A DNA stretch of 22,684 nt from an uncultured Lachnospiraceae bacterium (GTDB lineage Bacteria; Bacillota; Clostridia; Lachnospirales; Lachnospiraceae): positions 1-22,684 of the forward strand of contig CAJURT010000050.1 of the NCBI GenBank assembly GCA_910588875.1. Direction: 5' to 3'. Positions within the stretch are counted from its first letter, which is position 1; each line of letters starts with the position of its first letter. Below, piece by piece: positions 1 through 6,588 of the stretch. A program made the translations under genes and the position numbers. Below the pieces are notes generated by a model. That model worked only from the letters and a program-made list of their open reading frames with translations. It made no database searches and was not told the DNA's origin.

Positions 1-278
1 ACGATGCAGGCAAGTTCCTGAACGCTTACTATGATGCCAAGATCTTTGAGAATGATCCCTTCGCCAAGCTGGATCAGACCGGTGTGGGCAAGCTGATGGA
101 GATGGCCATCAAGCTGGGCAAGCCGGTACGTCCGGACATGCATGTAGGTATCTGCGGCGAGCACGGCGGCGATCCGACTTCCGTAGAGTTCTGCCATAAG
201 ATTGGTTTGGATTATGTATCCTGCAGCCCGTTCAGGGTGCCGATTGCCAGATTGGCGGCAGCGCAGGCAGCGATTTGA
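1..278 (+). CDS. ppdK: Pyruvate, phosphate dikinase, C-terminal fragment
   Basis: Only the last 91 codons are in the window; the frame is set from base 3 and ends at TGA 276-278. PPDK interconverts pyruvate, ATP and phosphate with phosphoenolpyruvate, AMP and pyrophosphate in the cytoplasm, and many anaerobes use it in glycolysis. The fragment carries the PEP/pyruvate-binding barrel motif GICGEHGGDP, which holds the catalytic cysteine of the family, and then the conserved ending YVSCSPFRVPIARLAAAQA. This is the normal C-terminus, so the gene appears intact at this end. Its terminator is at 665-706, pushed away from the stop codon by two palindromic elements. A second, non-coding copy of the last codons lies at 1534-1573. 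Confidence 0.96.
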   Translation, partial: DAGKFLNAYYDAKIFENDPFAKLDQTGVGKLMEMAIKLGKPVRPDMHVGICGEHGGDPTSVEFCHKIGLDYVSCSPFRVPIARLAAAQAAI

Positions 279-315
279 TTTCGGATAGGTGATTATATAG
301 TGGTATGAGCCTGTA

Positions 316-482
316 ACTAGTGTACTGACACATTTACTTTCAGCCAAATGACGCAGAATGAATTTTCAGTCTGCAAGACGGCTGAACGAGGCGATGCGGT
401 GGCATCGTTGAGTGAAGCCAACGCCGCAGATGGAAATTCAGGCAAGTCATTTGGCGAAATGTAAATGTGTCAGTACACTAGT
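316..482. repeat. Palindromic element 1 (about 167 bp)
   Basis: The ends are a perfect 22-base inverted repeat (316-337 with 461-482, beginning ACTAGTGTACTGACAC). Imperfect pairing continues inward, for example GCCAAATGAC at 344-353 with GTCATTTGGC at 446-455. A small hairpin CGATGC-loop-GCATCG sits at the exact centre. No reading frame is present. It looks like a MITE-like or hairpin repeat inserted in the ppdK 3' region, because the corresponding position in copy B lacks it. The outer CTAG is palindromic, so a target duplication cannot be told from the terminal repeat. Confidence 0.8.
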
Positions 483-643
483 ACTCCGTACTGAAAATCC
501 TTGTGTAAATATTTCGGTCTATTTTCCCGATTGCACAAGTCCAGAATACTCAGCGTAGCCCGCTACGCCTCCGTTTCTGAACTTGCACACTCGAAAAAAT
601 ATCCTCGAAAATTTACACAGGAACTTCAAGTACGGAGTACTAG
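478..643. repeat. Palindromic element 2 (about 166 bp)
   Basis: It abuts element 1 and shares the ACTAGT junction with it. The ends are a perfect 15-base inverted repeat (478-492 with 629-643, CTAGTACTCCGTACT). Pairing continues imperfectly inward (TGTGTAAAT at 504-512 with ATTTACACA at 611-619) to a central hairpin GCGTAGC-GCTACGC. It is nearly the same length as element 1, has no coding capacity and is missing from copy B of the direct repeat. It probably represents a second insertion at the same CTAG-containing spot. Confidence 0.8.
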
Positions 644-664
644 ATATAGTATGAAGTAAAATTT

Positions 665-706
665 GAGAGATATCTGACAGTAAAAGGTTGGGTATCTCTC
701 TTTTTT
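665..706 (+). terminator. Rho-independent terminator of ppdK
   Basis: The stem GAGAGATATC (665-674) pairs with GGTATCTCTC (691-700), ten pairs with one G-T, and a run of six T follows. A second copy is at 1619-1656. Confidence 0.8.
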
Positions 707-755
707 AAAAGTATTAAAAAATTTAGAGATAATACAGCAAATTGGGGAACATGGA

Positions 756-784
756 TTGCTAAAAAATGAAAGTTATGTTAAAAT
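756..784 (+). promoter_or_regulatory. Candidate promoter of the PIN cassette
   Basis: TTGCTA, a 17-base spacer and TAAAAT lie just upstream of the PIN gene; the ribosome site AGGGGG precedes its ATG by eight bases. The -35 half lies inside the duplicated sequence and also exists in copy B. The -35 match is modest. Confidence 0.45.
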
Positions 785-804
785 GACTGCACAGGGGGTA
801 TATC

Positions 805-1284
805 ATGAATAGGAAATTAAAGGTATATTTAGATACATCTGTTATCAGTTATTTGGAGCAGGAAGATGTACCCGAGAAGATGGCAGATACAAGACAGCTG
901 TGGAAGATGTTTAAAAATAAAAAATATGATGTGTATTTATCTACAGTGACCTTGAGAGAGATAGAAAGATGTTCAGAACCAAAGAAAACAAAACTTATTG
1001 ATTATTTGAATGAAATACAATTTACAACATTAGATGTTACAGATAATGTTGTGACAATAGCAGAAAAAATTATTGATATGGGTATATTAACACAAAAGAG
1101 TTTTGATGATTGCCAACATATAGGAGCCGCCATTGTAAGTGAATGTGATTGCATTATTTCATGGAATTTTAAGCATATTGTAAATGTGAAGACAATTAAA
1201 GGCGTAAGGGCAATTACAACTCTGGAAGGATATAAAATGATTGAGATATGGAATCCTTCTGTACTATTGGAAAGCGAGGAATGA
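805..1284 (+). CDS. PIN-domain protein, probable VapC-like RNase toxin
   Basis: The protein has 159 residues, close to the usual length of single-domain PIN proteins. The N-terminal strand KVYLDTSVISYL carries the first PIN acidic residue. A central glutamate occurs in STVTLREIERC. The C-terminal half has DDCQHIGAAIVSECDCIISWNFKHI, with the acidic cluster and the W-N-x-x-H pattern seen in this PIN subgroup. PIN proteins are metal-dependent RNases and commonly act as toxins. The gene overlaps the small gene behind it by ATGA, so the two are probably translationally coupled. Base composition is AT-rich compared with the chemoreceptor and housekeeping genes, suggesting acquisition. The PIN fold call is firm; the toxin role is inferred. 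Confidence 0.82.
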   Translation: MNRKLKVYLDTSVISYLEQEDVPEKMADTRQLWKMFKNKKYDVYLSTVTLREIERCSEPKKTKLIDYLNEIQFTTLDVTDNVVTIAEKIIDMGILTQKSFDDCQHIGAAIVSECDCIISWNFKHIVNVKTIKGVRAITTLEGYKMIEIWNPSVLLESEE

Positions 1285-1463
1285 TTATGATTGCAAAACC
1301 AATTATCAGCCCGGATTTCACCATTGAAGATATTCATAAGATTAGAGAATACCACTATGAGCTTACAAAAGATATGACAACACAGGAAAGAATTAATTTT
1401 TACAATGAGGGCGGGAGAGCCTTTTTAAGAGAAATGGAAGAAAGAAAGCTGAAGAAAGTGTAA
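1281..1463 (+). CDS. Small protein paired with the PIN gene, candidate antitoxin
   Basis: The protein has 60 residues starting MIMIAKPIISPDFTIEDIHK. The start is ATG 1281, overlapping the PIN stop as ATGA, with GAGGA just before it; an in-frame upstream start at 1248 would lie inside the PIN gene and is less likely. The sequence is charged and mostly helical in appearance (EDIHKIREYHYE, then an ERINFYNEGGRAFLREMEERKLKKV tail), with no membrane segment. Small helical proteins coupled to PIN toxins are usually antitoxins, but the usual order is antitoxin first. I do not recognise a named family with certainty. Function is inferred from position and size alone. Confidence 0.65.
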   Translation: MIMIAKPIISPDFTIEDIHKIREYHYELTKDMTTQERINFYNEGGRAFLREMEERKLKKV

Positions 1464-1618
1464 TGATTATTCTGATAAATAGCAAAATTGTCTGATGATA
1501 ATAAAAGATAGCTATTCCAAGGCGGCTACCACACAGGCAGCGATTTGATTTCGGACAGGTGATCATATAGTGGCGCAAAAGTGTGACAGCTACCAGATAT
1601 AGTATACAGTAAAAATGA

Positions 1619-1656
1619 GAGATATCCGACAGTAACATGTTGGATATCTCCTTTTT
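1619..1656 (+). terminator. Duplicated copy of the ppdK terminator
   Basis: GAGATATCC (1619-1627) pairs perfectly with GGATATCTC (1642-1650), with inner ACA/TGT pairing, then C and five T. It probably now ends the PIN cassette transcript. Confidence 0.75.
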
Positions 1657-1755
1657 ATATCATAGGAAAGTGCGTCCTATGATATAAAAACGCTCCGCTT
1701 TGGATCGCACTGTGGCGGAAAGGAATCATGTCGCTGAAGCGACCCGCCGCAGGCG
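1652..1755. repeat. Structured non-coding insert with pseudoknot potential
   Basis: A perfect 16-base inverted repeat (1652-1667 with 1675-1690) encloses a seven-base loop AAGTGCG. AGTGCG in that loop (1669-1674) is complementary to CGCACT at 1706-1711. A second nested hairpin follows: GGCGG (1714-1718) can pair with the CCGCC after the inner hairpin GTCGCT-GA-AGCGAC. The insert is absent at the matching place of copy A, so it is a discrete element. No protein is encoded. Confidence 0.6.
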
Positions 1756-1811
1756 GAAGGTTAGAGATAATATGGCAAATGGGAAACATGGATTGCTAAA
1801 GAATCAATCAC

Positions 1812-2825
1812 TTACGGAATAAGAACCAATAATTTATAAAGGTTTTTATTTTTACCTTCTACCTTAGTCTTATATAAATACTGTCTTTTCGTTAACTCAT
1901 TTAATATTCTTCTGGCTTTATCCAAGCTGACATTCATTAAAGAAGCTGCATGAGCAACGGTAATCTCCGCCCCTATTCCCCGCTTTGACATCCTGGTCAG
2001 CAGTTTCCTCTCCTGGTCACTCAAACTATCCTGCTTTTTTTCTGATAGATTACAAGCCTCAATAATCCTGTCAAACATATAATCGATAAACGGTGTCAGA
2101 TCAAGCATAAAATGATTATCGAAAACAACAGGCTTTTCCACATTTTCCAGAACTTTATAATAACCGCCTAAATGCATATTAATAGACTGTGAAATACGAA
2201 TTTTTCTTACCCCTTCATATCCTCCTATATAGAAACAATAATTTTGAAGAATTCTGGCCAGTCTGCCATTTCCATCACAAAAAGGATGAATGTATACAAA
2301 GTAAAAATGTGCTATGATGCCTTTATATAAGCTGTCAAAAGTAGCTTGATCGATAAACTCAAATAAAGTTGACATATAAAAATCTATTTCCGTGCAAATC
2401 GCCGGTGTATGCACAATTCTTTCTAATGAAGAAATAAACACCTCCCCATCTCTGTATTTATTTCCTTTTACATGATTGTTCTCACATACCATATTTACAA
2501 CAATATCCCATAACACTCGAATATTGTTATCATTGATACGAAAACCAGAATATACTTTATCAAGAGCTTTCATATTATTGACTACCATAATATCACTCTT
2601 ACTTTTTGGATCGCTTATAGCATTTTTAACATTCTCAATCGTTGTCCTGGCTCCTTCTATTGTGGCGGAATGAAAAGAATCTAAAAGGACGGTATCTGCA
2701 TTTAATTCATAATTCTCGCTATCCTTCAACCTGCTTTTACAAAATATGAACTTTTCATTCAGTTTCTTATCGTCGAAGCACAATTCGTTATGATTCATTC
2801 CCTTTAGATGAGATATATTTTTCAT
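1812..2825 (-). CDS. Fic-domain protein (class II, N-terminal inhibitory helix)
   Basis: The protein has 337 residues. ATG at 2825 is chosen over an adjacent TTG because AGAGGGG lies six bases upstream of it. Fic enzymes transfer AMP or another nucleotide-derived group to protein hydroxyls. The full catalytic motif HPFCDGNGRLAR is present at residues 180-191, with the active-site histidine. SATIEG at 53-58 fits the (S/T)xxxE(G/N) inhibitory motif, whose glutamate blocks ATP in class II members. Residues from about 264 to the end look like a winged helix (ITVAHAASLMNVSLDKARRILNEL), as in many Fic proteins with DNA-binding tails. The gene is AT-rich, lies between repeats and opposes the PIN cassette. 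The target is unknown. Confidence 0.93.
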   Translation of the reverse strand: MKNISHLKGMNHNELCFDDKKLNEKFIFCKSRLKDSENYELNADTVLLDSFHSATIEGARTTIENVKNAISDPKSKSDIMVVNNMKALDKVYSGFRINDNNIRVLWDIVVNMVCENNHVKGNKYRDGEVFISSLERIVHTPAICTEIDFYMSTLFEFIDQATFDSLYKGIIAHFYFVYIHPFCDGNGRLARILQNYCFYIGGYEGVRKIRISQSINMHLGGYYKVLENVEKPVVFDNHFMLDLTPFIDYMFDRIIEACNLSEKKQDSLSDQERKLLTRMSKRGIGAEITVAHAASLMNVSLDKARRILNELTKRQYLYKTKVEGKNKNLYKLLVLIP

Positions 2826-2867
2826 CAATTTCCCCTCTTTCCGCCATGATTAATCTATCGTGTTGAT

Positions 2868-2896
2868 AATATAACCTCATCTTGTGTTAAAATTAA
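2868..2896 (-). promoter_or_regulatory. Weak candidate promoter of the fic gene
   Basis: On the minus strand TTAATT, 17 bases and TATATT end about 43 bases before the ATG. The -35 is poor, so the call is tentative. The rest of 2826-3038 is AT-rich with no gene visible. Confidence 0.35.
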
Positions 2897-3038
2897 TTTT
2901 GTCTTTACTGCTCCCAAAGACTCTCTTCTTATCTGCCAACTTGCAAATATACGTTTGATTATAGCATAGTTTAAAAAAAAGTCACTATATATTATTGGAT
3001 ATCCTTCAATAAGTCTTTTGGCCGTTACTCTTCACCTA

Positions 3039-3349
3039 CCAATGTCATTTAGTTAATTTTACCGAAAAGTACGCCTTAGAAAAAGAGGGGAGAGACGCTC
3101 CGAAATGGTCTGCTGTTTTTTCCGGTTTCGGGATCAAGAATTCCTAAAATCTCTGATTTTTGCTAAAATCGAAATGAAAATCCCCGAACTCGCTTCGCTC
3201 AGACAGCAGGGATTTTCATTTCAACGCAAAACTCAGAGATTTAAGGACTTCTAAATCCCTGCAAAGTCAAAAACAGCAGACCATTTCGAAGCGTCTCTCC
3301 CCTCTTTTTCCAAGGCTGAATATTCTCAAAGCTAAACTAACTGACATTG
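3039..3349. repeat. Palindromic element 3 with 9-bp flanking direct repeat
   Basis: The terminal inverted repeats are CAATGTCA (3040-3047) and TGACATTG (3342-3349). The arms pair over most of their length: a long near-perfect block runs from GGAAAAAGAGGGGAGAGACG-like sequence (about 3078-3117) to its complement (about 3268-3312). CTTCACCTA occurs directly before (3030-3038) and directly after (3350-3358), which looks like a target-site duplication. There is no open frame. The centre carries ACTCGCTTCGCTC. The remaining gap 3350-3560 holds only the promoter and leader of the chemoreceptor. Confidence 0.82.
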
Positions 3350-3434
3350 CTTCACCTAAATCTTGAAGATCTGGCATAATACAGGGAAGAAAACATCTTA
3401 AAATGGACAGGGCAAATCCGAAAGTTTTTACTTA

Positions 3435-3459
3435 TCAAACAGGAAAAACATGCCGATAT
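3435..3459 (+). promoter_or_regulatory. Candidate SigD (sigma-28 type) promoter of the chemoreceptor gene
   Basis: GCCGATAT at 3452-3459 is an exact match to the -10 consensus of flagellar sigma factors. TCAA at 3435-3438, 14 bases before CCGATAT, is a one-mismatch -35 (consensus TAAA). It lies about 100 bases before the ATG, giving a moderately long leader. Confidence 0.6.
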
Positions 3460-3560
3460 ATTATTAAAAATGCCGTGCGGAAATCAAGCAGTGGGGAGAA
3501 CAGGAACTATTTTTAAAATGGCCCATTATGGACGGCAGAACATAAAAGGAGGTTAAAGAC

Positions 3561-5267
3561 ATGATCCACTACATACAAAATCTAAAAATCAGATTGAAAC
3601 TTTATATCCTCATAGGAGTTGCCCTGATGGGCATGCTTATCATCGGTGCCATGTCATTTAGCCTGATGGGCCGGATGAATGAAATGACAAGTGATATTTC
3701 CACAAGCTGGCTTCCCAGCATTAATACGGCAAGGGATTTGGCCACCACCATTTCCAATATCCGTCTGAATGAATTAGGGTATCTTACCGCGATTTCCGAT
3801 GAGGTAGAAGCATCCAGCCTTCAGTACCTGGAAAAGGAAAAGGAGGAGATGGATACCCTCTTAGCCACATATGGAGGGCTCATTGACGAAGAAGAAAGAG
3901 GTTTTTATGATAATGCCATGAATCTCTGGACTCAGTACAAGAAAGCGGATGAAGAGATGATGGCACTGGCCGGACAGGGACGCCCCGATGAGGCCCGGGC
4001 CGTGCTGGAAGGCGAATGCGTGGGAATTTACAATTCCTTAAACAACGCCTTCAATGATATTATCGTGTATAATACAGAGGGCAGTGACGATGCCACAGAG
4101 GAAAGCCTTTTCCTTTACCGGACAGCCACCCTTCTTATGGCAGCGGTGATCCTTGCCGTGATCCTGGTGGGAGTTTTCTTTTCGATTGTGGTCATACGCC
4201 TGATCAAGACCCCTATCTCCGAGATCGAGGGCGCTGCCATAAGAATGGCAGAGGGGGATCTGGATGTGGAGATTTCCTATACCTCTGAGGACGAGTTGGG
4301 GGTATTGGCGGAGCAGGTACGCAGGCTGATCCGTAAGCTTCAGGTTATCATTGATGATGAGAACAAGTTCCTGGCCAAAATGGCTGCCGGGGATTTTACG
4401 GTGGATTCTGTCTGTGAAGAAGAATATACCGGAGGTTTCCATCCCCTGCTTGTCTCCTTCCGGGGCATTGCGGACAAGCTTAATGACACCATGCTGCAGA
4501 TCAACCAGAGTTCTGCCCAGGTTGCAAGCGGCTCCGAACAGGTGTCAAGCGGCGCCCAGGCCCTTTCCCAGGGAGCGACGGAGCAGGCCAGTTCCGTGGA
4601 GGAACTGGCTGCCACCATTAATGAAATCTCCGGCAAGGTGAAGGAGAACGCGGACAATGCCCGGCAGGCCAATGAAAAGGCAGGCAGCATCAGCGCGGAG
4701 ATGAATGTGAGCAACGAAAAAATGCAGCAGATGATACAGGCAATGGGGGATATCACCAACTGTTCCCATGAGATCGGCAAAATCATTAAGACCATTGAAG
4801 ATATCGCTTTCCAGACCAACATCCTCGCCCTTAACGCTGCGGTGGAAGCGGCCCGGGCAGGGGCTGCGGGGAAGGGGTTTGCCGTGGTGGCCGATGAAGT
4901 CCGCAACCTGGCAAGCAAAAGCGCAGAGGCCTCCAAGAACACCTCTGTCCTGATTGAGAATTCATTAAAGGCAGTGGAGAACGGAACCCGGATTGCCGAT
5001 GAGACGGCCCGGTCCTTGTATCAGGCAGTAAACGGTGTAGACGAGATGACGGCCATTATCGGACAGATTTCCGAGGCCAGCAGCGCTCAGGCCGATTCCA
5101 TCTCCCAGGTTACCATGGGGATTGACCAGATTTCCAGTGTGGTGCAGACAAACTCGGCAACTGCCCAGGAGAGCGCGGCAGCAAGCGAAGAACTGTCCAG
5201 CCAGTCCCAGATGATGAAGAGCCTTGTGGACCGGTTTAAGTTGAGAGGCGGTGCCAGGGGGCTTTGA
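3561..5267 (+). CDS. Methyl-accepting chemotaxis protein
   Basis: This 568-residue transmembrane chemoreceptor relays ligand binding to CheW/CheA. Membrane segment 1 is at about 12-35 and segment 2 at about 187-213. Between them lies a roughly 150-residue helical sensor of the four-helix-bundle type. A HAMP domain follows (about 214-265), then a second HAMP-like stretch (AAGDFTVD, about 270-310), then the signalling coiled coil. The hairpin tip is unmistakable: IAFQTNILALNAAVEAARAG at 415-434, then GKGFAVVADEVRNLA. There is no C-terminal NWETF-type tether. GGAGG lies close before the ATG. No other chemotaxis gene is adjacent, so it is an orphan receptor. Codon use and GC content return to the level of the housekeeping genes here. 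Confidence 0.95.
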   Translation: MIHYIQNLKIRLKLYILIGVALMGMLIIGAMSFSLMGRMNEMTSDISTSWLPSINTARDLATTISNIRLNELGYLTAISDEVEASSLQYLEKEKEEMDTLLATYGGLIDEEERGFYDNAMNLWTQYKKADEEMMALAGQGRPDEARAVLEGECVGIYNSLNNAFNDIIVYNTEGSDDATEESLFLYRTATLLMAAVILAVILVGVFFSIVVIRLIKTPISEIEGAAIRMAEGDLDVEISYTSEDELGVLAEQVRRLIRKLQVIIDDENKFLAKMAAGDFTVDSVCEEEYTGGFHPLLVSFRGIADKLNDTMLQINQSSAQVASGSEQVSSGAQALSQGATEQASSVEELAATINEISGKVKENADNARQANEKAGSISAEMNVSNEKMQQMIQAMGDITNCSHEIGKIIKTIEDIAFQTNILALNAAVEAARAGAAGKGFAVVADEVRNLASKSAEASKNTSVLIENSLKAVENGTRIADETARSLYQAVNGVDEMTAIIGQISEASSAQADSISQVTMGIDQISSVVQTNSATAQESAAASEELSSQSQMMKSLVDRFKLRGGARGL

Positions 5268-5387
5268 TCTGCCCTTTCGGAAAGATACAAAAGAGAAGCC
5301 CGGTGTGAAAGGGCGGAGGCGGAGAATCGGTTGTGGTGATGGAAGAATTGCCTATCAATCAGAAGAAAATCTGAAAATTTTGGTTAC

Positions 5388-5416
5388 TTTAGATGAAAAA
5401 TCCAGTTACATATGAT
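5388..5416 (+). promoter_or_regulatory. Candidate promoter of the wall-binding-repeat protein
   Basis: TTTAGA, a 17-base spacer and TATGAT end 33 bases before ATG 5450. This supports the downstream start over one at 5393, which would lie inside the promoter. Confidence 0.5.
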
Positions 5417-5449
5417 AGAATTGAAAAAAACAAGGTAAGGAGAACCGCT

Positions 5450-6175
5450 ATGAAGAGAAAAATGATTACCACGATAACCCTGGCCTCCGTCCTGGCCCTG
5501 GCCTCTTCCTTCTCGAGTTTTGCAGGCCAATGGAAGCAGGACACAACCGGATGGTTTTACCAGAATACGAATGGCAGTTATCTGTCCGGCGGATGGTATT
5601 GGGTGGATGGCAAAAGCTATTACTTCAATGAACAGGGCTATTGTCTGGTTTCCACAACAACGCCAGACGGGTATACGGTTGATGAAAACGGGGCATGGAC
5701 TGTTGACGGGACAGTGCAGTCCAGGGAAACCGAAGTATCTGTGTCCGGCACAAAGGTGATTATTCCCAATGGCTATGACTGGGAAAGGCAGGAGGATGGG
5801 AACAGCATCGCCCTGAATGAAAAGAACGGATCCGAACAGGCAGTGCTGGTTACGGCCATTGAGGAAGAAAGCATTTCTGAGGTGCGGTCTTGGCTTGGGG
5901 AAGAGGCACTGAAAATGGTGAGTGATGAGGTCATAAGGGAACTGGCACAGGAACTGGACGGAAACATGTGGGAGGTTTCTTCTTCCACCAAGTCCTTTGC
6001 TACAGGTGCGTGGTATCACTACTCCTATAAGGCCACAAATGAGGAAGGAAGGGAGATACCGGTTGAATTCTATACGAATTTTACAGGTGCGCAGATCCGG
6101 GTAGTTGTTATGCTGGAAGGGGCAGGAAGAGAATTTGCAAACAGTGACGAGTTTGTGCAGAACTGTATCCGGTAG
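5450..6175 (+). CDS. Secreted protein with cell-wall-binding-type repeat
   Basis: The protein has 241 residues from ATG 5450, preceded by AAGGAG at good spacing; an upstream in-frame ATG at 5393 lacks a ribosome site. Residues 1-25 form a signal peptide (MKRKMITTITLASVLALASS, cleavage probably after SSFA). Residues 28-65 resemble choline/glucan-binding repeats: WKQDTTGWFYQNTNGSY, then GGWYWVDGKSYYFNEQGY. The remaining 150 residues (from about 95) are acidic and mixed alpha/beta in appearance, and I do not recognise them. It is probably exported and held on the wall or teichoic acids. It stands alone between a promoter and a strong terminator. Confidence 0.8.
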   Translation: MKRKMITTITLASVLALASSFSSFAGQWKQDTTGWFYQNTNGSYLSGGWYWVDGKSYYFNEQGYCLVSTTTPDGYTVDENGAWTVDGTVQSRETEVSVSGTKVIIPNGYDWERQEDGNSIALNEKNGSEQAVLVTAIEEESISEVRSWLGEEALKMVSDEVIRELAQELDGNMWEVSSSTKSFATGAWYHYSYKATNEEGREIPVEFYTNFTGAQIRVVVMLEGAGREFANSDEFVQNCIR

Positions 6176-6193
6176 TGGTGCAGGGAACTGGGG

Positions 6194-6239
6194 AAAGAGG
6201 GCTATCCGGCAGGTTCTTATTGCCGGGCAGCCCTCTTTT
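6194..6239 (+). terminator. Rho-independent terminator
   Basis: AAAGAGGGCT pairs with AGCCCTCTTT around an inner CGGCA/TGCCG stem, ending in TTTT, 18 bases after the stop of the secreted protein gene. Confidence 0.85.
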
Positions 6240-6521
6240 GGCACCTCAGTTTGTAGTGATAGTATTGCCGGAAATACCCCTGTTCACGCAGGGTATCCGG
6301 ATGTGTTTAAATGTGCCCAAAATGATTTGCCAGTGCCAGCCATAATCGTGAAAATTGTCTGAGAGCCTGAAAATAGCAGAAACCGGAAGTTTTTTTGTGC
6401 GGAAAGCTGCATATAATAAGCCAGAAAACTGCCTGCGGATTCTGTGCAAATCGATATGAAAACTGAAAAATTAAGGAAGCATAAAAAAGCTGTCGGTTTT
6501 CTGAACATTTTAAAAACTCTA
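6240..6521. other. Intergenic stretch without a recognisable gene
   Basis: No frame here has a ribosome site or family resemblance. A short inverted repeat (ATACCC / GGGTAT, about 6275-6300) is the only structure I see. The 3' part grows AT-rich towards the promoter at 6522. Confidence 0.5.
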
Positions 6522-6550
6522 TTGTACTCTTTTTTGGAGTGTGATATAAT
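6522..6550 (+). promoter_or_regulatory. Extended -10 promoter of the PAP2-like gene
   Basis: TATAAT at 6545-6550 is preceded by TGA, an extended -10. A partial -35 TTGTAC lies 17 bases upstream. It is 38 bases before the GTG start. Confidence 0.7.
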
Positions 6551-6588
6551 TCCGGAAAAGTCAATTTAAGGAAGAAAGGCGACGTCAA

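Larger units (their letters stand above)
264..767 (+). repeat. Direct repeat copy A: ppdK 3' end, terminator and downstream leader, interrupted
   Basis: Three blocks match copy B in the same order: 264-303 with 1534-1573 (40 bases, two mismatches), 642-706 with 1595-1657 (terminator region) and 723-767 with 1761-1804. Copy A contains the true ppdK end. It is interrupted at 316-643 by two palindromic elements absent from copy B. The pair of copies flanks the PIN cassette. The stretch 279-804 holds no gene beyond these repeats, the terminator and a promoter. Confidence 0.85.
1534..1804 (+). repeat. Direct repeat copy B: decayed ppdK tail, terminator and leader
   Basis: CAGGCAGCGATTTGATTTCG here repeats the last codons of ppdK including its TGA stop, followed by the same downstream sequence, terminator (1619-1656) and leader block (1761-1804) as copy A. 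No upstream ppdK coding sequence remains. It lacks palindromes 1 and 2 but contains a different structured insert (1652-1755). The gap 1464-1811 holds only this repeat and its insert; I see no gene there. Confidence 0.82.

Noticed and set aside
1534..1573. A second, truncated ppdK gene
   Set aside because: Only the final few codons and the stop are present; it is a duplicated 3' end, better described as a repeat than a pseudogene.
264..3349. Insertion sequence, intron or integrative element with its own enzyme
   Set aside because: No transposase, integrase, reverse transcriptase or relaxase frame is present; only non-coding palindromes and short duplications are supported.
5384..6244. 286-codon minus-strand frame opposite the secreted wall-binding protein
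   Set aside because: The plus strand has a signal peptide, a repeat motif, a promoter and a terminator; the minus frame has none.
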